Virus record (IMG/VR): IMGVR_UViG_3300045971_000096 | Span: 1-54,559 of that record | Reading direction: 5' to 3' (one strand) | Length of the DNA: 54,559 nucleotides | Origin: a virus | Position numbers and translations under genes: made by a program | Part shown: in pieces, positions 30,281 to 39,538 of the stretch | Layout: each line of letters starts with the position of its first letter | Position numbering within the stretch: position 1 is the first letter of the stretch | Notes under the pieces: model-generated | The model's input: only the letters and a program-made list of their open reading frames with translations | Database searches by the model: none | What the model was told of the DNA's origin: nothing

Positions 30281-31633
30281 ATGGCAGCTCCTGATCTTTA
30301 TGCTGGCATTGATGGTAGTGATCACAGATTTTACAGTCCTATTAATGATACCTACTCAACATCTCCTACTCCGCCCACTCAAGATACGTTAGATTATACT
30401 AATTCTGTAACAAAGTATATTGGTGCTGCCGCCAATGGAATTAAAAATTATGCAGTATTAGGTACTAATTTGGTAATGAAGGCGACACAAATGTTGCCAA
30501 CATCTATTTCAAGTTTTGCTAAAGACCCGCTCGCAATTCTTAATACAGATTATACTAAAGCAGCAGCTAGCAAGTTGGGAGATGAACTTGCTGGCAAGAT
30601 GAACTTATCAGGCCTTGGAGATAAATTCAAAAACCTATCAACGAAGGAAACGCTTGATACAGTTGGCGGGATGAGAGCGATTAGAAATGTCGATAATGGT
30701 TTAATAGCTGGCATTATGGGACCAGCAGAGGAAAAAGGTGGTGTGCCCTCTAATCTAATTCAGCAAGATGAGATTGATCGCACTAGCAAATTCAAAGTAT
30801 CTATTTCTCAACAGCCTACTAATGACTCATACAGTGAAGTTATTTTTGATGTTATGCCGACAATTAATGAAGGTAGAACAGCGTCATATGATGCATTTGC
30901 TCCACTGCATGCAGCAGGCGAAATACTCCGTTTCAAAAATACAGCAAATAGAACGTGGTCAATAAGTGCTAAGTTAATATCACGCACTATTAGCGAAGCC
31001 ACTATTAATATGATCCGTCTTAACACTATACGTGGATGGACTATGCCGTATTATGGTCAAGGAACTGCGATGAACCCTAATACATCTGAATACTTAGGTG
31101 CTCCTCCACCAATACTAACGCTGAAGGCATATGGCGATAGAATGATCGGCCCAGTAAAATGCGTACTTGAAAGTTATAGCTGGGAGTTCCCAAATGATGT
31201 GGATTATATTCAAACTGCATATCAGGAACCGTTTCCAGTAATTTTATCAGTGTCACTTCAACTTAAGGAAGCTTGGTCTCCTGCCGAATTAAGCAATTTT
31301 GACATTATGCAATATAGATCAGGCAATTTGCCAGCAACATATGCTAAGGCAGAGCAACCAGATCAAGAAAGTATTAGTGGACCAGCAAATGCTGGCGGGG
31401 CAATGGGTGGTAGAGGTGGACAGGGCGGCACAACTGCTAATGAGATGCTGGATAATGCAAGGTCACAAGCTATTAGTGCAACCTCGCAACAAATAAATGC
31501 AGCATCAGATATACGCAAATTAGATATTGCTTCTATGGGTGACATCACCAGTTTTGGTGATAAAATGTTGGTTGGTGCCAGAAATTTAGCTAAGAGTATA
31601 AATCTAACCCCTTCTAATATTGAGAAGTTATAA
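30281..31633 (+). CDS. Baseplate tail-tube junction protein, gp48/gp54-like
   Basis: The core of this 450-aa protein has a pattern of phage tube-initiator proteins: RTWSISAKLISRTISEATIN, then IRGWTMPYYG, YLGAPPPILTLKAYG, GPVKCVLESYSWEFPNDVDY, and QLKEAWSPAEL. In T4, gp48 and gp54 cap the hub and start tube growth. The N-terminal 170 residues are helical and the end is Gly/Gln-rich. AAGGA precedes the ATG. It lies immediately before gp53. Confidence 0.72.
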   Translation: MAAPDLYAGIDGSDHRFYSPINDTYSTSPTPPTQDTLDYTNSVTKYIGAAANGIKNYAVLGTNLVMKATQMLPTSISSFAKDPLAILNTDYTKAAASKLGDELAGKMNLSGLGDKFKNLSTKETLDTVGGMRAIRNVDNGLIAGIMGPAEEKGGVPSNLIQQDEIDRTSKFKVSISQQPTNDSYSEVIFDVMPTINEGRTASYDAFAPLHAAGEILRFKNTANRTWSISAKLISRTISEATINMIRLNTIRGWTMPYYGQGTAMNPNTSEYLGAPPPILTLKAYGDRMIGPVKCVLESYSWEFPNDVDYIQTAYQEPFPVILSVSLQLKEAWSPAELSNFDIMQYRSGNLPATYAKAEQPDQESISGPANAGGAMGGRGGQGGTTANEMLDNARSQAISATSQQINAASDIRKLDIASMGDITSFGDKMLVGARNLAKSINLTPSNIEKL

Positions 31634-31634
31634 T

Positions 31635-32009
31635 ATGGCAAATGCAAATAGTCTCTTTAACAAATATTCCAGATATGTTGCCGGGGGTACCACAGAAACA
31701 GCTGATGGGAAAATAGAATGGTGGGAAAAGACTGTCTTTGAGTCTGACAACTCTGACATAGTTTATGCTGTTGAGAATTTTTATGAAGGCAGAATGGATT
31801 TAATCGCCAATGTGTTCTACAATGAGCCTCGCTATTGGTGGGTCATTGCTCAGTACAATAATATTCTTGATCCATTTACAGAAACCACAGCTGGTAGAAT
31901 GCTTCTCATTCCTAAAAAAGAACGTTTAGATTTGATGTTAGGAACAAAAATGGGTGGCGTAGATTCTACTCGCCAATCAATCAATACTATCTCTCCAGTA
32001 GTAATATAA
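31635..32009 (+). CDS. gp53: Baseplate wedge protein gp53
   Basis: This 124-aa protein (T4: 196) has DIVYAVENFYEGRMDLIANV followed by WWVIAQYNNILDPFTETTAG and MLLIPKK, the gp53 family signature including a LysM-like end. gp53 clamps wedges together around the hub. The ATG at 31635 directly follows the stop of the previous gene. Confidence 0.9.
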   Translation: MANANSLFNKYSRYVAGGTTETADGKIEWWEKTVFESDNSDIVYAVENFYEGRMDLIANVFYNEPRYWWVIAQYNNILDPFTETTAGRMLLIPKKERLDLMLGTKMGGVDSTRQSINTISPVVI

Positions 32010-32013
32010 ACAT

Positions 32014-34023
32014 ATGACAACAAGCGCAGACTATGCCAATCCATTGGACAACTTCAGATCATACTCATATCATTATGTGATAGCAGCCGGCTCTACAACA
32101 GAATCACTTCGTAAGATGCTTGGTGATGATAGTGGTACCGGCAAATCAGCGTTGCTTAGCGCTGTACAAAGTGTTAGTTTAGGCGGAGAATTCGCAGTAG
32201 AAGAATCAGTAGGGTATCTTGTTATGGATACACGTCGATTCCCCCAATACAGTATTGTTGATTTAACATTTGACCATGTGCCAGGTGGCGGTAATAATCC
32301 CGTAGCAATGATTAACACAGGGACAATGAAGATTCAAGATACGACAGGTATTTCATTCTTTAATTATCTATCATCGCTCATGCAAGATAAGCTGAAGTCT
32401 ACACAGGCTTCTTCATTCTTTTTAATGTCAATTATTTTTATTGGACATAAGGATGATGGCACCACAGAAACAGTGTCTACATGCTTCTTCCCATTCTCTA
32501 TTTTACGATTTGGTTTTAATTTTACTAGCTCTGGATCTGTTTATGATGTAACATTTTTACCATTAGAAGGTGGATCAAGTGCTACAAAATATGGCCACCA
32601 ACTTGAAAATAGAAATGATGTAAGTACAGTCACAACTCAGGGAAATGCTAAGACTATTGGTGGGTTATTAAATTCGCTGGAATCACAGCTTAACACAAAA
32701 TCGATAGAAGTGTTCAGCAAATATAGCAGTAACACAGACGGAATTAAGAAGCCTGGTAAGCTAGTACAGTACATGATAACTCTTCCTGATGAATGGAAAG
32801 ATTTTGAACCAGATTTAGCAGCAGCATCTGTTAATAGTGAGCAGCGTTTTGTATCTCGTGGAACTGGTACGCAGCAACGGAAAAAACTTGTAGCTGATGT
32901 TCAAGTATCTTTCTCTGAATCTATGGGAATTACTGATGCGGTGAAGATGATACTTGAAACATCTACAGCTTTCATGGAGCAAAGTAGCACAGAAAAATTA
33001 AAGAATGGAGATGCTATTTCATATCGATGTGTTAGAATGATTACGTCTGATGAATCTACTTTCATTGTCCACTATGATATTTTCCCAGTGAAAGCGCATT
33101 CTTCAGAAAAAGTTAAAGCAAATAAAATAAATCTAATAGAGTATGATTATATTTTTACTGGATTTAACAGTCATATACATGATCTAAAAATTGAGTATCA
33201 GCCAGAAGTTGCTGCTGCAGCATTAGATGGAAATTTTAGGGTGGGTCGCAATAGAAGTGCTGAATTAGCAGCGCAAGGGCAAAAGACTTCAGACGTAAAG
33301 AAGGAAGCTAAGTCTGATGCTAAGAAGACAGAAGAGAAGGAAGTATTAGTTAGAGAAAATGATCCGATATTTAAAGGCATGAAAACTGCCGCGCAAAGAG
33401 ATAATACAGCAGATCACTTTAATGAAGATTCTGGTACTGATGGTGGCAGGGTGTCTGTTAAAGCACGCCAAGAATATTCTAATACAATGGCTTCATTGCA
33501 TTTTGTAAAATCACTACAGCTAGACATGGTTATTAGAGGCAACCCAAATTTGATGCGTAAGTTTTCAGATGCAAAATCTAGAGGTGGACTAGCTCCACAC
33601 TTTCCTATTGTTTATGCCCGAGAAATTCCAGCATTATTATCATCAGGTAAACTAGAATCAGCAGTAAAATCTGGATTTGCAAGTTCAAAGGAAGCATACG
33701 TCAGACAATATGTTGCTCCAAAAATAAAATCAGCGGGCGCATTCAATAAGAGCGGCGATCCGGTTATGTCTGGACCCGATATAACAGTTTGCGGGTTGTA
33801 TGCAAAAATAAATATTAAAGCACCTAACATTGATTTTGTTGGTGATCAGGGTGGCGTAGGTAATTATGTAACAAGTGGACCAATGTTTACTGATAGTATG
33901 TTCTATGATGGATTATATCTAGTCCTAAGAATGACGTCATCATTTAATGGTGGTGAGTTTCAGCAGCACCTAACAATGATTGCAAGCCCAACTGAAGACT
34001 TCAACGAAAAAGCAAAGAAATGA
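32014..34023 (+). CDS. Baseplate hub protein
   Basis: This 669-aa protein begins with a YSYHYVIAA segment and ends in GLYLVLRMTSSFNGGEFQQH, a finish common in hub proteins of T4-like phages. It lies between gp53 and the gp5 spike and overlaps gp5 (ATGA). It is probably the structural equivalent of gp27, perhaps with an extra domain; T4 gp27 has 391 aa. Residues about 408-450 are a Lys/Ala/Glu-rich linker (KKEAKSDAKKTEEKE) dividing it into two parts. Confidence 0.65.
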   Translation: MTTSADYANPLDNFRSYSYHYVIAAGSTTESLRKMLGDDSGTGKSALLSAVQSVSLGGEFAVEESVGYLVMDTRRFPQYSIVDLTFDHVPGGGNNPVAMINTGTMKIQDTTGISFFNYLSSLMQDKLKSTQASSFFLMSIIFIGHKDDGTTETVSTCFFPFSILRFGFNFTSSGSVYDVTFLPLEGGSSATKYGHQLENRNDVSTVTTQGNAKTIGGLLNSLESQLNTKSIEVFSKYSSNTDGIKKPGKLVQYMITLPDEWKDFEPDLAAASVNSEQRFVSRGTGTQQRKKLVADVQVSFSESMGITDAVKMILETSTAFMEQSSTEKLKNGDAISYRCVRMITSDESTFIVHYDIFPVKAHSSEKVKANKINLIEYDYIFTGFNSHIHDLKIEYQPEVAAAALDGNFRVGRNRSAELAAQGQKTSDVKKEAKSDAKKTEEKEVLVRENDPIFKGMKTAAQRDNTADHFNEDSGTDGGRVSVKARQEYSNTMASLHFVKSLQLDMVIRGNPNLMRKFSDAKSRGGLAPHFPIVYAREIPALLSSGKLESAVKSGFASSKEAYVRQYVAPKIKSAGAFNKSGDPVMSGPDITVCGLYAKINIKAPNIDFVGDQGGVGNYVTSGPMFTDSMFYDGLYLVLRMTSSFNGGEFQQHLTMIASPTEDFNEKAKK

Positions 34024-35339
34024 CATCATCATTAGATTATATCCCAGATGCAGTTCCATATATCATGGAAGGGCAAGTTGTTTCAACAGATGACCCTGAT
34101 CAGATGGGTCGCGTTAGACTCTGGGTGCCAGCATTGGACGGCGAAAATTTTGTAATTGAACAACTTCCTTGGGCTGAGTACGCATCACCATTTGGTGGGT
34201 TTACGGTTGAATATCAAGCAGGGAATGGTACCTCTGATAATAAAGCTCAAACTGCATATGGCTTCTGGGCTATACCGAAAGTTGGTGCAACAGTTTTAGT
34301 TTTTTGTTTGAATGCAAACCCTGCTGCAAGATTTTATTTTGCATCTACTACTCGCCTCCACCGTAATCGTTCATTACCAGCTGGTAGAAATACCGATTTT
34401 AATGGAGCCATTGGCCCATTTGGCGATGATGGCGATGAGAAAGGCAATCTTGTCAAGCTTCAACCAGCATATGATAACTTACGTGAACAGTTCCAGAGCA
34501 AGGTTACGGCTTCTGAAGCGGTAACACGTGGCGCGTATGAGCGCCAAGTAGCGCAAGCTAAGGACGATAAAGATGGTAAAGAAGGTTATTCAAAGAGCCC
34601 AGTAGATACTTACTTAGACCCACAGACTTATTGCATTGTCACTCCTGGTAGACATGCAATAATTATGCAAGATGATCCAAATGGTTCGCGCATTAGATTC
34701 AAAACCGGTGAAGGTCATCAGATTATTTTTGATGACACCAACGAACGCATCTACATGTCAACAGCAAAAGGAAAGAGCTGGGTGGAGTTAGATCAGGATG
34801 GACACATTAATATATTTGGTTCGGATTCTATTAGTGTTAGATCAGGCAAAGACATAAACTTTTTTGCAGATAGAGACATTAATTTAGAAGCTGTTAGAGC
34901 AGTAAACGTCAAAGCAAACACAGGCGATATCAGACTTCATACTGGCAAATCATTCCAACTTAAAGCTGACGCAGACATTAAGCAAAGCGCGTGCGGTATA
35001 TTTGATTTAGACTGCGAAGGAAGCATTAAAGCTACTGCAGCAGCTAGCATGGATTTAAAAGCTGGTTCTAATTTAGCACTTACAGGTGGTTCAGGAGTTG
35101 ATGTTAAGGCAGGTTCAGGCCTAGCACTTACAGGTGGTTCAGGAGTTGACATCAAAGGTGGTGGTGCTGTGAATGTTCAGGGTTCAGCTATTAATCTTAA
35201 CGGCTCAGCTAGGGATGCATCTTCTGCTGCAGCTGCCTCTTGCCCAGAGTTAGCGTTAGATCCAACGGTTGTCCCAGGACATGAACCATGGACACGTCCT
35301 AAATCAACGCAGACCCGTAATAAGAGATGGAAAGAGTGA
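34020..35339 (+). CDS. gp5: Central spike protein gp5 without lysozyme domain
   Basis: This 439-aa protein has an N-terminal OB-fold domain (about 10-130; YIMEGQVVSTDDPDQMGRVR, later GATVLVFCLNANP), then GRHAIIMQDDPNGSRIRFKT and a beta-helix of repeated G/V/D rungs (about 240-400), ending PGHEPWTRP like T4 gp5. T4 gp5 (575 aa) has a lysozyme domain between the OB fold and helix. Here a short helical linker (about 145-195) takes its place, so peptidoglycan cleavage must be done elsewhere. Confidence 0.9.
   Translation: MTSSLDYIPDAVPYIMEGQVVSTDDPDQMGRVRLWVPALDGENFVIEQLPWAEYASPFGGFTVEYQAGNGTSDNKAQTAYGFWAIPKVGATVLVFCLNANPAARFYFASTTRLHRNRSLPAGRNTDFNGAIGPFGDDGDEKGNLVKLQPAYDNLREQFQSKVTASEAVTRGAYERQVAQAKDDKDGKEGYSKSPVDTYLDPQTYCIVTPGRHAIIMQDDPNGSRIRFKTGEGHQIIFDDTNERIYMSTAKGKSWVELDQDGHINIFGSDSISVRSGKDINFFADRDINLEAVRAVNVKANTGDIRLHTGKSFQLKADADIKQSACGIFDLDCEGSIKATAAASMDLKAGSNLALTGGSGVDVKAGSGLALTGGSGVDIKGGGAVNVQGSAINLNGSARDASSAAAASCPELALDPTVVPGHEPWTRPKSTQTRNKRWKE
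35074..35149 (+). repeat. 48-bp direct repeat in the gp5 beta-helix
   Basis: TAGCACTTACAGGTGGTTCA and the following eight bases occur identically at 35074-35101 and 35122-35149. The 48-base period equals a 16-residue unit (LALTGGSGVDVKAGSG), i.e. added rungs of the spike needle. Confidence 0.85.
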
Positions 35340-35359
35340 TCTGAGACTTTAGAAAGATT

Positions 35360-35367
35360 GATAAATA
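35360..35367 (+). promoter_or_regulatory. T4-type late promoter for gp25-gp6
   Basis: GATAAATA, one mismatch to TATAAATA, lies 20 bases upstream of the gp25 ATG, just after gp5. Confidence 0.65.
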
Positions 35368-35387
35368 CATGATAACTTCCTTATGAT

Positions 35388-35759
35388 ATGACTAAAGCGA
35401 TTTACCGCGGATTCTCTACAGCTAACTGGATTACTAATTCAACATTAGGACTGTCTAACATCGAGCTTGTAAAGCGCGATTTGCTAAACCATATCTACAC
35501 TGTTAAGGGTGAACGAGTAATGATGCCGAATTTTGGCACACGTATTCCTACTTTGACATTTGAACCTAATGATGAATTTACTAAAAGAATCATCGAAGAA
35601 GATTTGACAGAAGTGTTTAACTATGACCCACGTGTTAAGCTTATTGGGCTAAACGTCCTAAGTCTACCAGACAATAATTCAATTTTAGCCCTTGCCGATT
35701 TACTGTATGTTGAGTTTAACGTACGCGATACACTCAATATTGAGGTACCTTCCAAATGA
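35388..35759 (+). CDS. gp25: Baseplate wedge protein gp25
   Basis: This 123-aa protein (T4: 132) belongs to the GPW/gp25 family. It has ELVKRDLLNHIYTVKGERVM, then PNFGTRIPTLTFEPND and a final beta strand LLYVEFNVRDT. The EPR-type core is replaced by GERVM. gp25 joins wedges to the sheath's first ring. Its stop overlaps gp6 (ATGA). Confidence 0.95.
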   Translation: MTKAIYRGFSTANWITNSTLGLSNIELVKRDLLNHIYTVKGERVMMPNFGTRIPTLTFEPNDEFTKRIIEEDLTEVFNYDPRVKLIGLNVLSLPDNNSILALADLLYVEFNVRDTLNIEVPSK

Positions 35760-38700
35760 CAATTAGAAATACGTATGCTGCAGAAGCATGGGACAAAGTC
35801 TATAATGCTTTCTCTCAGATCAATTTTACGTCTTATGACTATGATACTGTAAAGGAATCCCTTTTACAGTACCTTAAAATTTATCATCCAGAAAACTTCA
35901 ATGACTTCATTGAAAGTTCTGAAATGATTGCACTGCTTGAAATGTTTGCTTATGTAGCGGAACTTCTTGCATACCGTATCGACATGGCATCTCATGAAAA
36001 CTTTATCACAACTGCACAACGCAAGCAGTCTGTCTTGAAGCTTGCACGCCTTATCTCCTATAGAGCATCACGTAATATTCCTGCTCGTGGTCTTGTAAAG
36101 ATAAACACTGTTAAGACAACAGAAGATATTTTTGACTCATTAGGCAACAACATTGCTGGAACAACTATTACTTGGAACGATCCAAATAATACAAACTGGA
36201 AAGAACAGTTCTTCCTAGTAATGAACAAGACGATGACGTCAAAGTTTGGTCAGCCTTCTAAAGCATTCCAAATTGGCGATGTGTCAATGCAATTGTATAC
36301 ACTCAACAATGCTCCTAACACATTTAGAAATGGTGTGTTCGCATTCTCTGCTAGTAGCACATCTGAACAAGTGCAAATGGAATTAGTTCCATCAGACATC
36401 GATTCGAACGGTCCATTCGAACGTGCTCCAGATATGAATGCCCAATTCAATATCATTTACGCGGCTGACGGTAAGGGTGATGGCTCTGACTTCACAGGCT
36501 TTTTAGGTTTCGTTAAGCAAGGTACACTTCTTAAGACCGATTATGCAATCACTGAACCGATTGCCAACCGTCGTATTGCGATCAATGCTATCAATGTAAA
36601 TGATACTGACGTATGGGTTTACCGTGTTAACGACCTTAATGCTATTATTGAAAATTGGATTAGAGTTGAGACTCTTAATGAACAAAATATCTATTTTAAC
36701 AACACTGAAGCATCACGTAAGAAGTATGAAATTGAAACACTTGAGAATGATCAGATCGCTTTAGTATTTGGTGATGGTAATTTTAGTGATACAGCTGTTG
36801 GCAACTTCCAGTTCTGGGCTCGTGTTTCTGTTAACCAGACTTTGACTATTCCTAAGAATAGAATCTCCGGTCAGCAAATGAGCTTCTCATATGTTAATAA
36901 GAGTAACGTTACCCAAGAATGTGCGTTAACATTCTCACTGACCGCTCCTATCCAAAACAATGCTGCATCTGAATCAATCGAACACGTACGTCAATCTGCT
37001 CCATCAACATACTACGCTCAAAATCGTATGGTTAACGGACAAGATTACAACACTTACATGTTGAAGGATCCAACTATCCTTCGCTTGAAGACAGTTAATA
37101 GAACGTTTGCTGGCCAACCAAAATATATTGAGTGGAACGATTCATCACGTACTTATGAAAATGTGAAATTGTTTGGTGATGATCTTACACTACTTTATGA
37201 TATTACTGCAGACCAAGTGGACACCACGTCAAGTTCTAAGACTCTTATTGATAGCTTCATTGAACCAGTTTTTCAATCTAGTGCTCTTCTTAATGTGCTG
37301 TCTTATGTGTTATCAGCGTCAAATAATTCTGAAGGAATTATTAGTTATCCTCGCAGAAAATTTATCGAAGATAACCGTCAGATTTATTTCCAAGCAGACG
37401 GGGTAACACCTGTTGCTCCATATGCAAGTGCCGGAGATGGTAGCTTGAATGAAAAAACAGTTATTCAGTCAGCGCTTGATCAACATTGGTACGGTGAAGC
37501 AGTTACATATGCTATCATTAATGGTATTAGACATGGCGTTATTCTTGACCCTGTTTTAAATCCTAAGGATGATAGCCGAATTTATATGGCTGACTTACCG
37601 CGGACTATTGATAGTATTAACACATGGCCACCAGGCGATACTGGGTCTGGAGTGCAACAAGTTGGTAGACAGCCTAGCTTCGGTTTAAAATTTAACCGCT
37701 TCTTAGGAATGTTTGGTAATGGAACTATTGAGTTAAGCCAATTAGATAATGAGATGTCGGATGGCTATTTAAGTGGATTTAAAAATGCGGTTGAGACACT
37801 TACTATTGAAATGACATCTGATGGTGTGAACTTCACCGTCATTAGTAATTTACGCGGAAAACTTCCAAACTACAGTTTAGATATGAGCGTCACGAATGCT
37901 AGCTCATATTGGTCTGCACAAACAGTTAAGAAACTTCCTGTAGATTTTTCTATTGTTCAAGGCACTACAGTTTTCGAACAAGGCGATGCATTTATCATTG
38001 ATCTCCAGTATTATCCTGGCGACGGATGGGGATACAGCCTTAGAAATATGGGATCAGCTATAGGACGTCAAGGAACAAATCTTAATGGCTGGTGGGAATT
38101 AATTCCTTCTAACATTATTGCAAGTGCTTTCCCTTCAGGACCAAATGCTGTCAATGGTATGACATTTGACCCTAACAATAAAGCTGACGGTACAGTCAAT
38201 CCTAATTCCTGGGTATTCCTAGTTTTTAGAAATGATAATCCTGGAACTGGTGAAGTAAAAAGCTGGTCTATTTTCAGCAGAAATATGAAGGTAGTTGCCG
38301 AGAGTTTGTCAACTAAGTTCTGGTTTAACCAGGATACTCAGATCATTGACTCAAGTACAAAGAAGCCAGTGTTTGACAAGATTAGAATTCTACGTTCTAA
38401 TCTAGATGAAAATAATTTACCGCTACAAAAGGCTGATGTGTATGACACGGTTGGATTTGTGTATGATAATGATGGTGTCGTAAACTTTAATCGTATTGAA
38501 CTATTACCAACTGATACTATTAATTTTACACAAGCTGGTGATTCAACTCCCGATAATCTACTTCAGTTTATTTCATTCTCAAAGAACTCATTTGACTTCT
38601 TTGTTATAGATACACAGGACCCTAAGAATCCTATAACAGGATCTGCATTACCAATTACAACACCCGCAACATTCGATTATTACTTCAATAATAGCAGTGG

Positions 38701-39457
38701 CAAGTATGAAATTTCGGTACCATCATATGATACACAACCATTTGTTTTTGCTAATGATAGCATTAATGTTGCGTATGTTATGCTTGGGGGTGTAATTGAC
38801 ACCAGCGTTCAGTTCCAAATCTTACGTAGAAGAACAGTAAAGAATTTAGATTTTATGTGGCAGCACTTTAGCCCAGTAACGCACCTAATTGATCCGTCAG
38901 TTACCAATATCCATGACGCATTTTTAATGACTCGTGGTTACTATACTAATGTGACAAACTACATTAAGGGTTATACTGACATCGAGCCACAACCGCCGAC
39001 TCCTTTAGACCTACGAACTTCATATGGTTATCTTTTGACTAACAAGATGCTATCAGATACTGTAGTTCTTCATTCTGGCAGAATCAAGTTACTGTTTGGT
39101 GCTAAAGCAGATCAACGCTTAAGAGCAATCTTTAAGGTTGTAAAGGCACAGGGTGCAACCTTCTCTGATGAACGCATTAAATCTGAAACAGTTGGTGTTA
39201 TCGATACATATTTCGATATTCAGAACTGGGAATTCGGTGATAAATTTTATGCTACTGAGCTAATTTCATTGATTCACCAGAAGATGCCTACTCAGATTGC
39301 TTCCGTTGTTCTTGTACCTACATACTCCGTTAACTCTTTTGGTTCATTATTCACTATTGATTCAGGATTCGATGAAATTCTTCAATCAGCAGCCACCGTT
39401 AATGACATCGAGATAGTTGATGCGCTTACACCTACAGTCCTACGTCAAGTAAGATAA
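35756..39457 (+). CDS. gp6: Baseplate wedge protein gp6
   Basis: At 1233 aa it is about twice T4 gp6 (660 aa). The N-terminus is clear: TVKESLLQYLKIYHPENFND, then AYVAELLAYRIDMASHENFI and RKQSVLKLARLISYR. The C-terminus has DQRLRAIFKVVKAQG and the ELISLIHQKMPTQIASV segment typical of gp6/gpJ. The extra 500 residues lie in the middle (about 480-1000) and are beta-rich. gp6 forms the inner wedge ring that triggers sheath contraction. It is coupled to gp25. Confidence 0.93.
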   Translation: MTIRNTYAAEAWDKVYNAFSQINFTSYDYDTVKESLLQYLKIYHPENFNDFIESSEMIALLEMFAYVAELLAYRIDMASHENFITTAQRKQSVLKLARLISYRASRNIPARGLVKINTVKTTEDIFDSLGNNIAGTTITWNDPNNTNWKEQFFLVMNKTMTSKFGQPSKAFQIGDVSMQLYTLNNAPNTFRNGVFAFSASSTSEQVQMELVPSDIDSNGPFERAPDMNAQFNIIYAADGKGDGSDFTGFLGFVKQGTLLKTDYAITEPIANRRIAINAINVNDTDVWVYRVNDLNAIIENWIRVETLNEQNIYFNNTEASRKKYEIETLENDQIALVFGDGNFSDTAVGNFQFWARVSVNQTLTIPKNRISGQQMSFSYVNKSNVTQECALTFSLTAPIQNNAASESIEHVRQSAPSTYYAQNRMVNGQDYNTYMLKDPTILRLKTVNRTFAGQPKYIEWNDSSRTYENVKLFGDDLTLLYDITADQVDTTSSSKTLIDSFIEPVFQSSALLNVLSYVLSASNNSEGIISYPRRKFIEDNRQIYFQADGVTPVAPYASAGDGSLNEKTVIQSALDQHWYGEAVTYAIINGIRHGVILDPVLNPKDDSRIYMADLPRTIDSINTWPPGDTGSGVQQVGRQPSFGLKFNRFLGMFGNGTIELSQLDNEMSDGYLSGFKNAVETLTIEMTSDGVNFTVISNLRGKLPNYSLDMSVTNASSYWSAQTVKKLPVDFSIVQGTTVFEQGDAFIIDLQYYPGDGWGYSLRNMGSAIGRQGTNLNGWWELIPSNIIASAFPSGPNAVNGMTFDPNNKADGTVNPNSWVFLVFRNDNPGTGEVKSWSIFSRNMKVVAESLSTKFWFNQDTQIIDSSTKKPVFDKIRILRSNLDENNLPLQKADVYDTVGFVYDNDGVVNFNRIELLPTDTINFTQAGDSTPDNLLQFISFSKNSFDFFVIDTQDPKNPITGSALPITTPATFDYYFNNSSGKYEISVPSYDTQPFVFANDSINVAYVMLGGVIDTSVQFQILRRRTVKNLDFMWQHFSPVTHLIDPSVTNIHDAFLMTRGYYTNVTNYIKGYTDIEPQPPTPLDLRTSYGYLLTNKMLSDTVVLHSGRIKLLFGAKADQRLRAIFKVVKAQGATFSDERIKSETVGVIDTYFDIQNWEFGDKFYATELISLIHQKMPTQIASVVLVPTYSVNSFGSLFTIDSGFDEILQSAATVNDIEIVDALTPTVLRQVR

Positions 39458-39491
39458 TCAGGTAATCACATTTTGGGGCTTTAAGAAGATG

Positions 39492-39499
39492 GATAAATA
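39492..39499 (+). promoter_or_regulatory. T4-type late promoter for the giant baseplate genes
   Basis: GATAAATA, one mismatch to TATAAATA, lies 39 bases upstream of the 3072-aa gene in the only gap after gp6. Confidence 0.62.
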
Positions 39500-39538
39500 C
39501 ATTATCCACTTCTTAAGACTACTGGGCACGCTCCAAAT

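Noticed and set aside
33801-33815. AATAAATA inside the hub gene as a late promoter
   Set aside because: It lies within coding sequence, in an AT-rich Lys/Ile stretch, with a gene start over 200 bases away that is already coupled to the hub gene.
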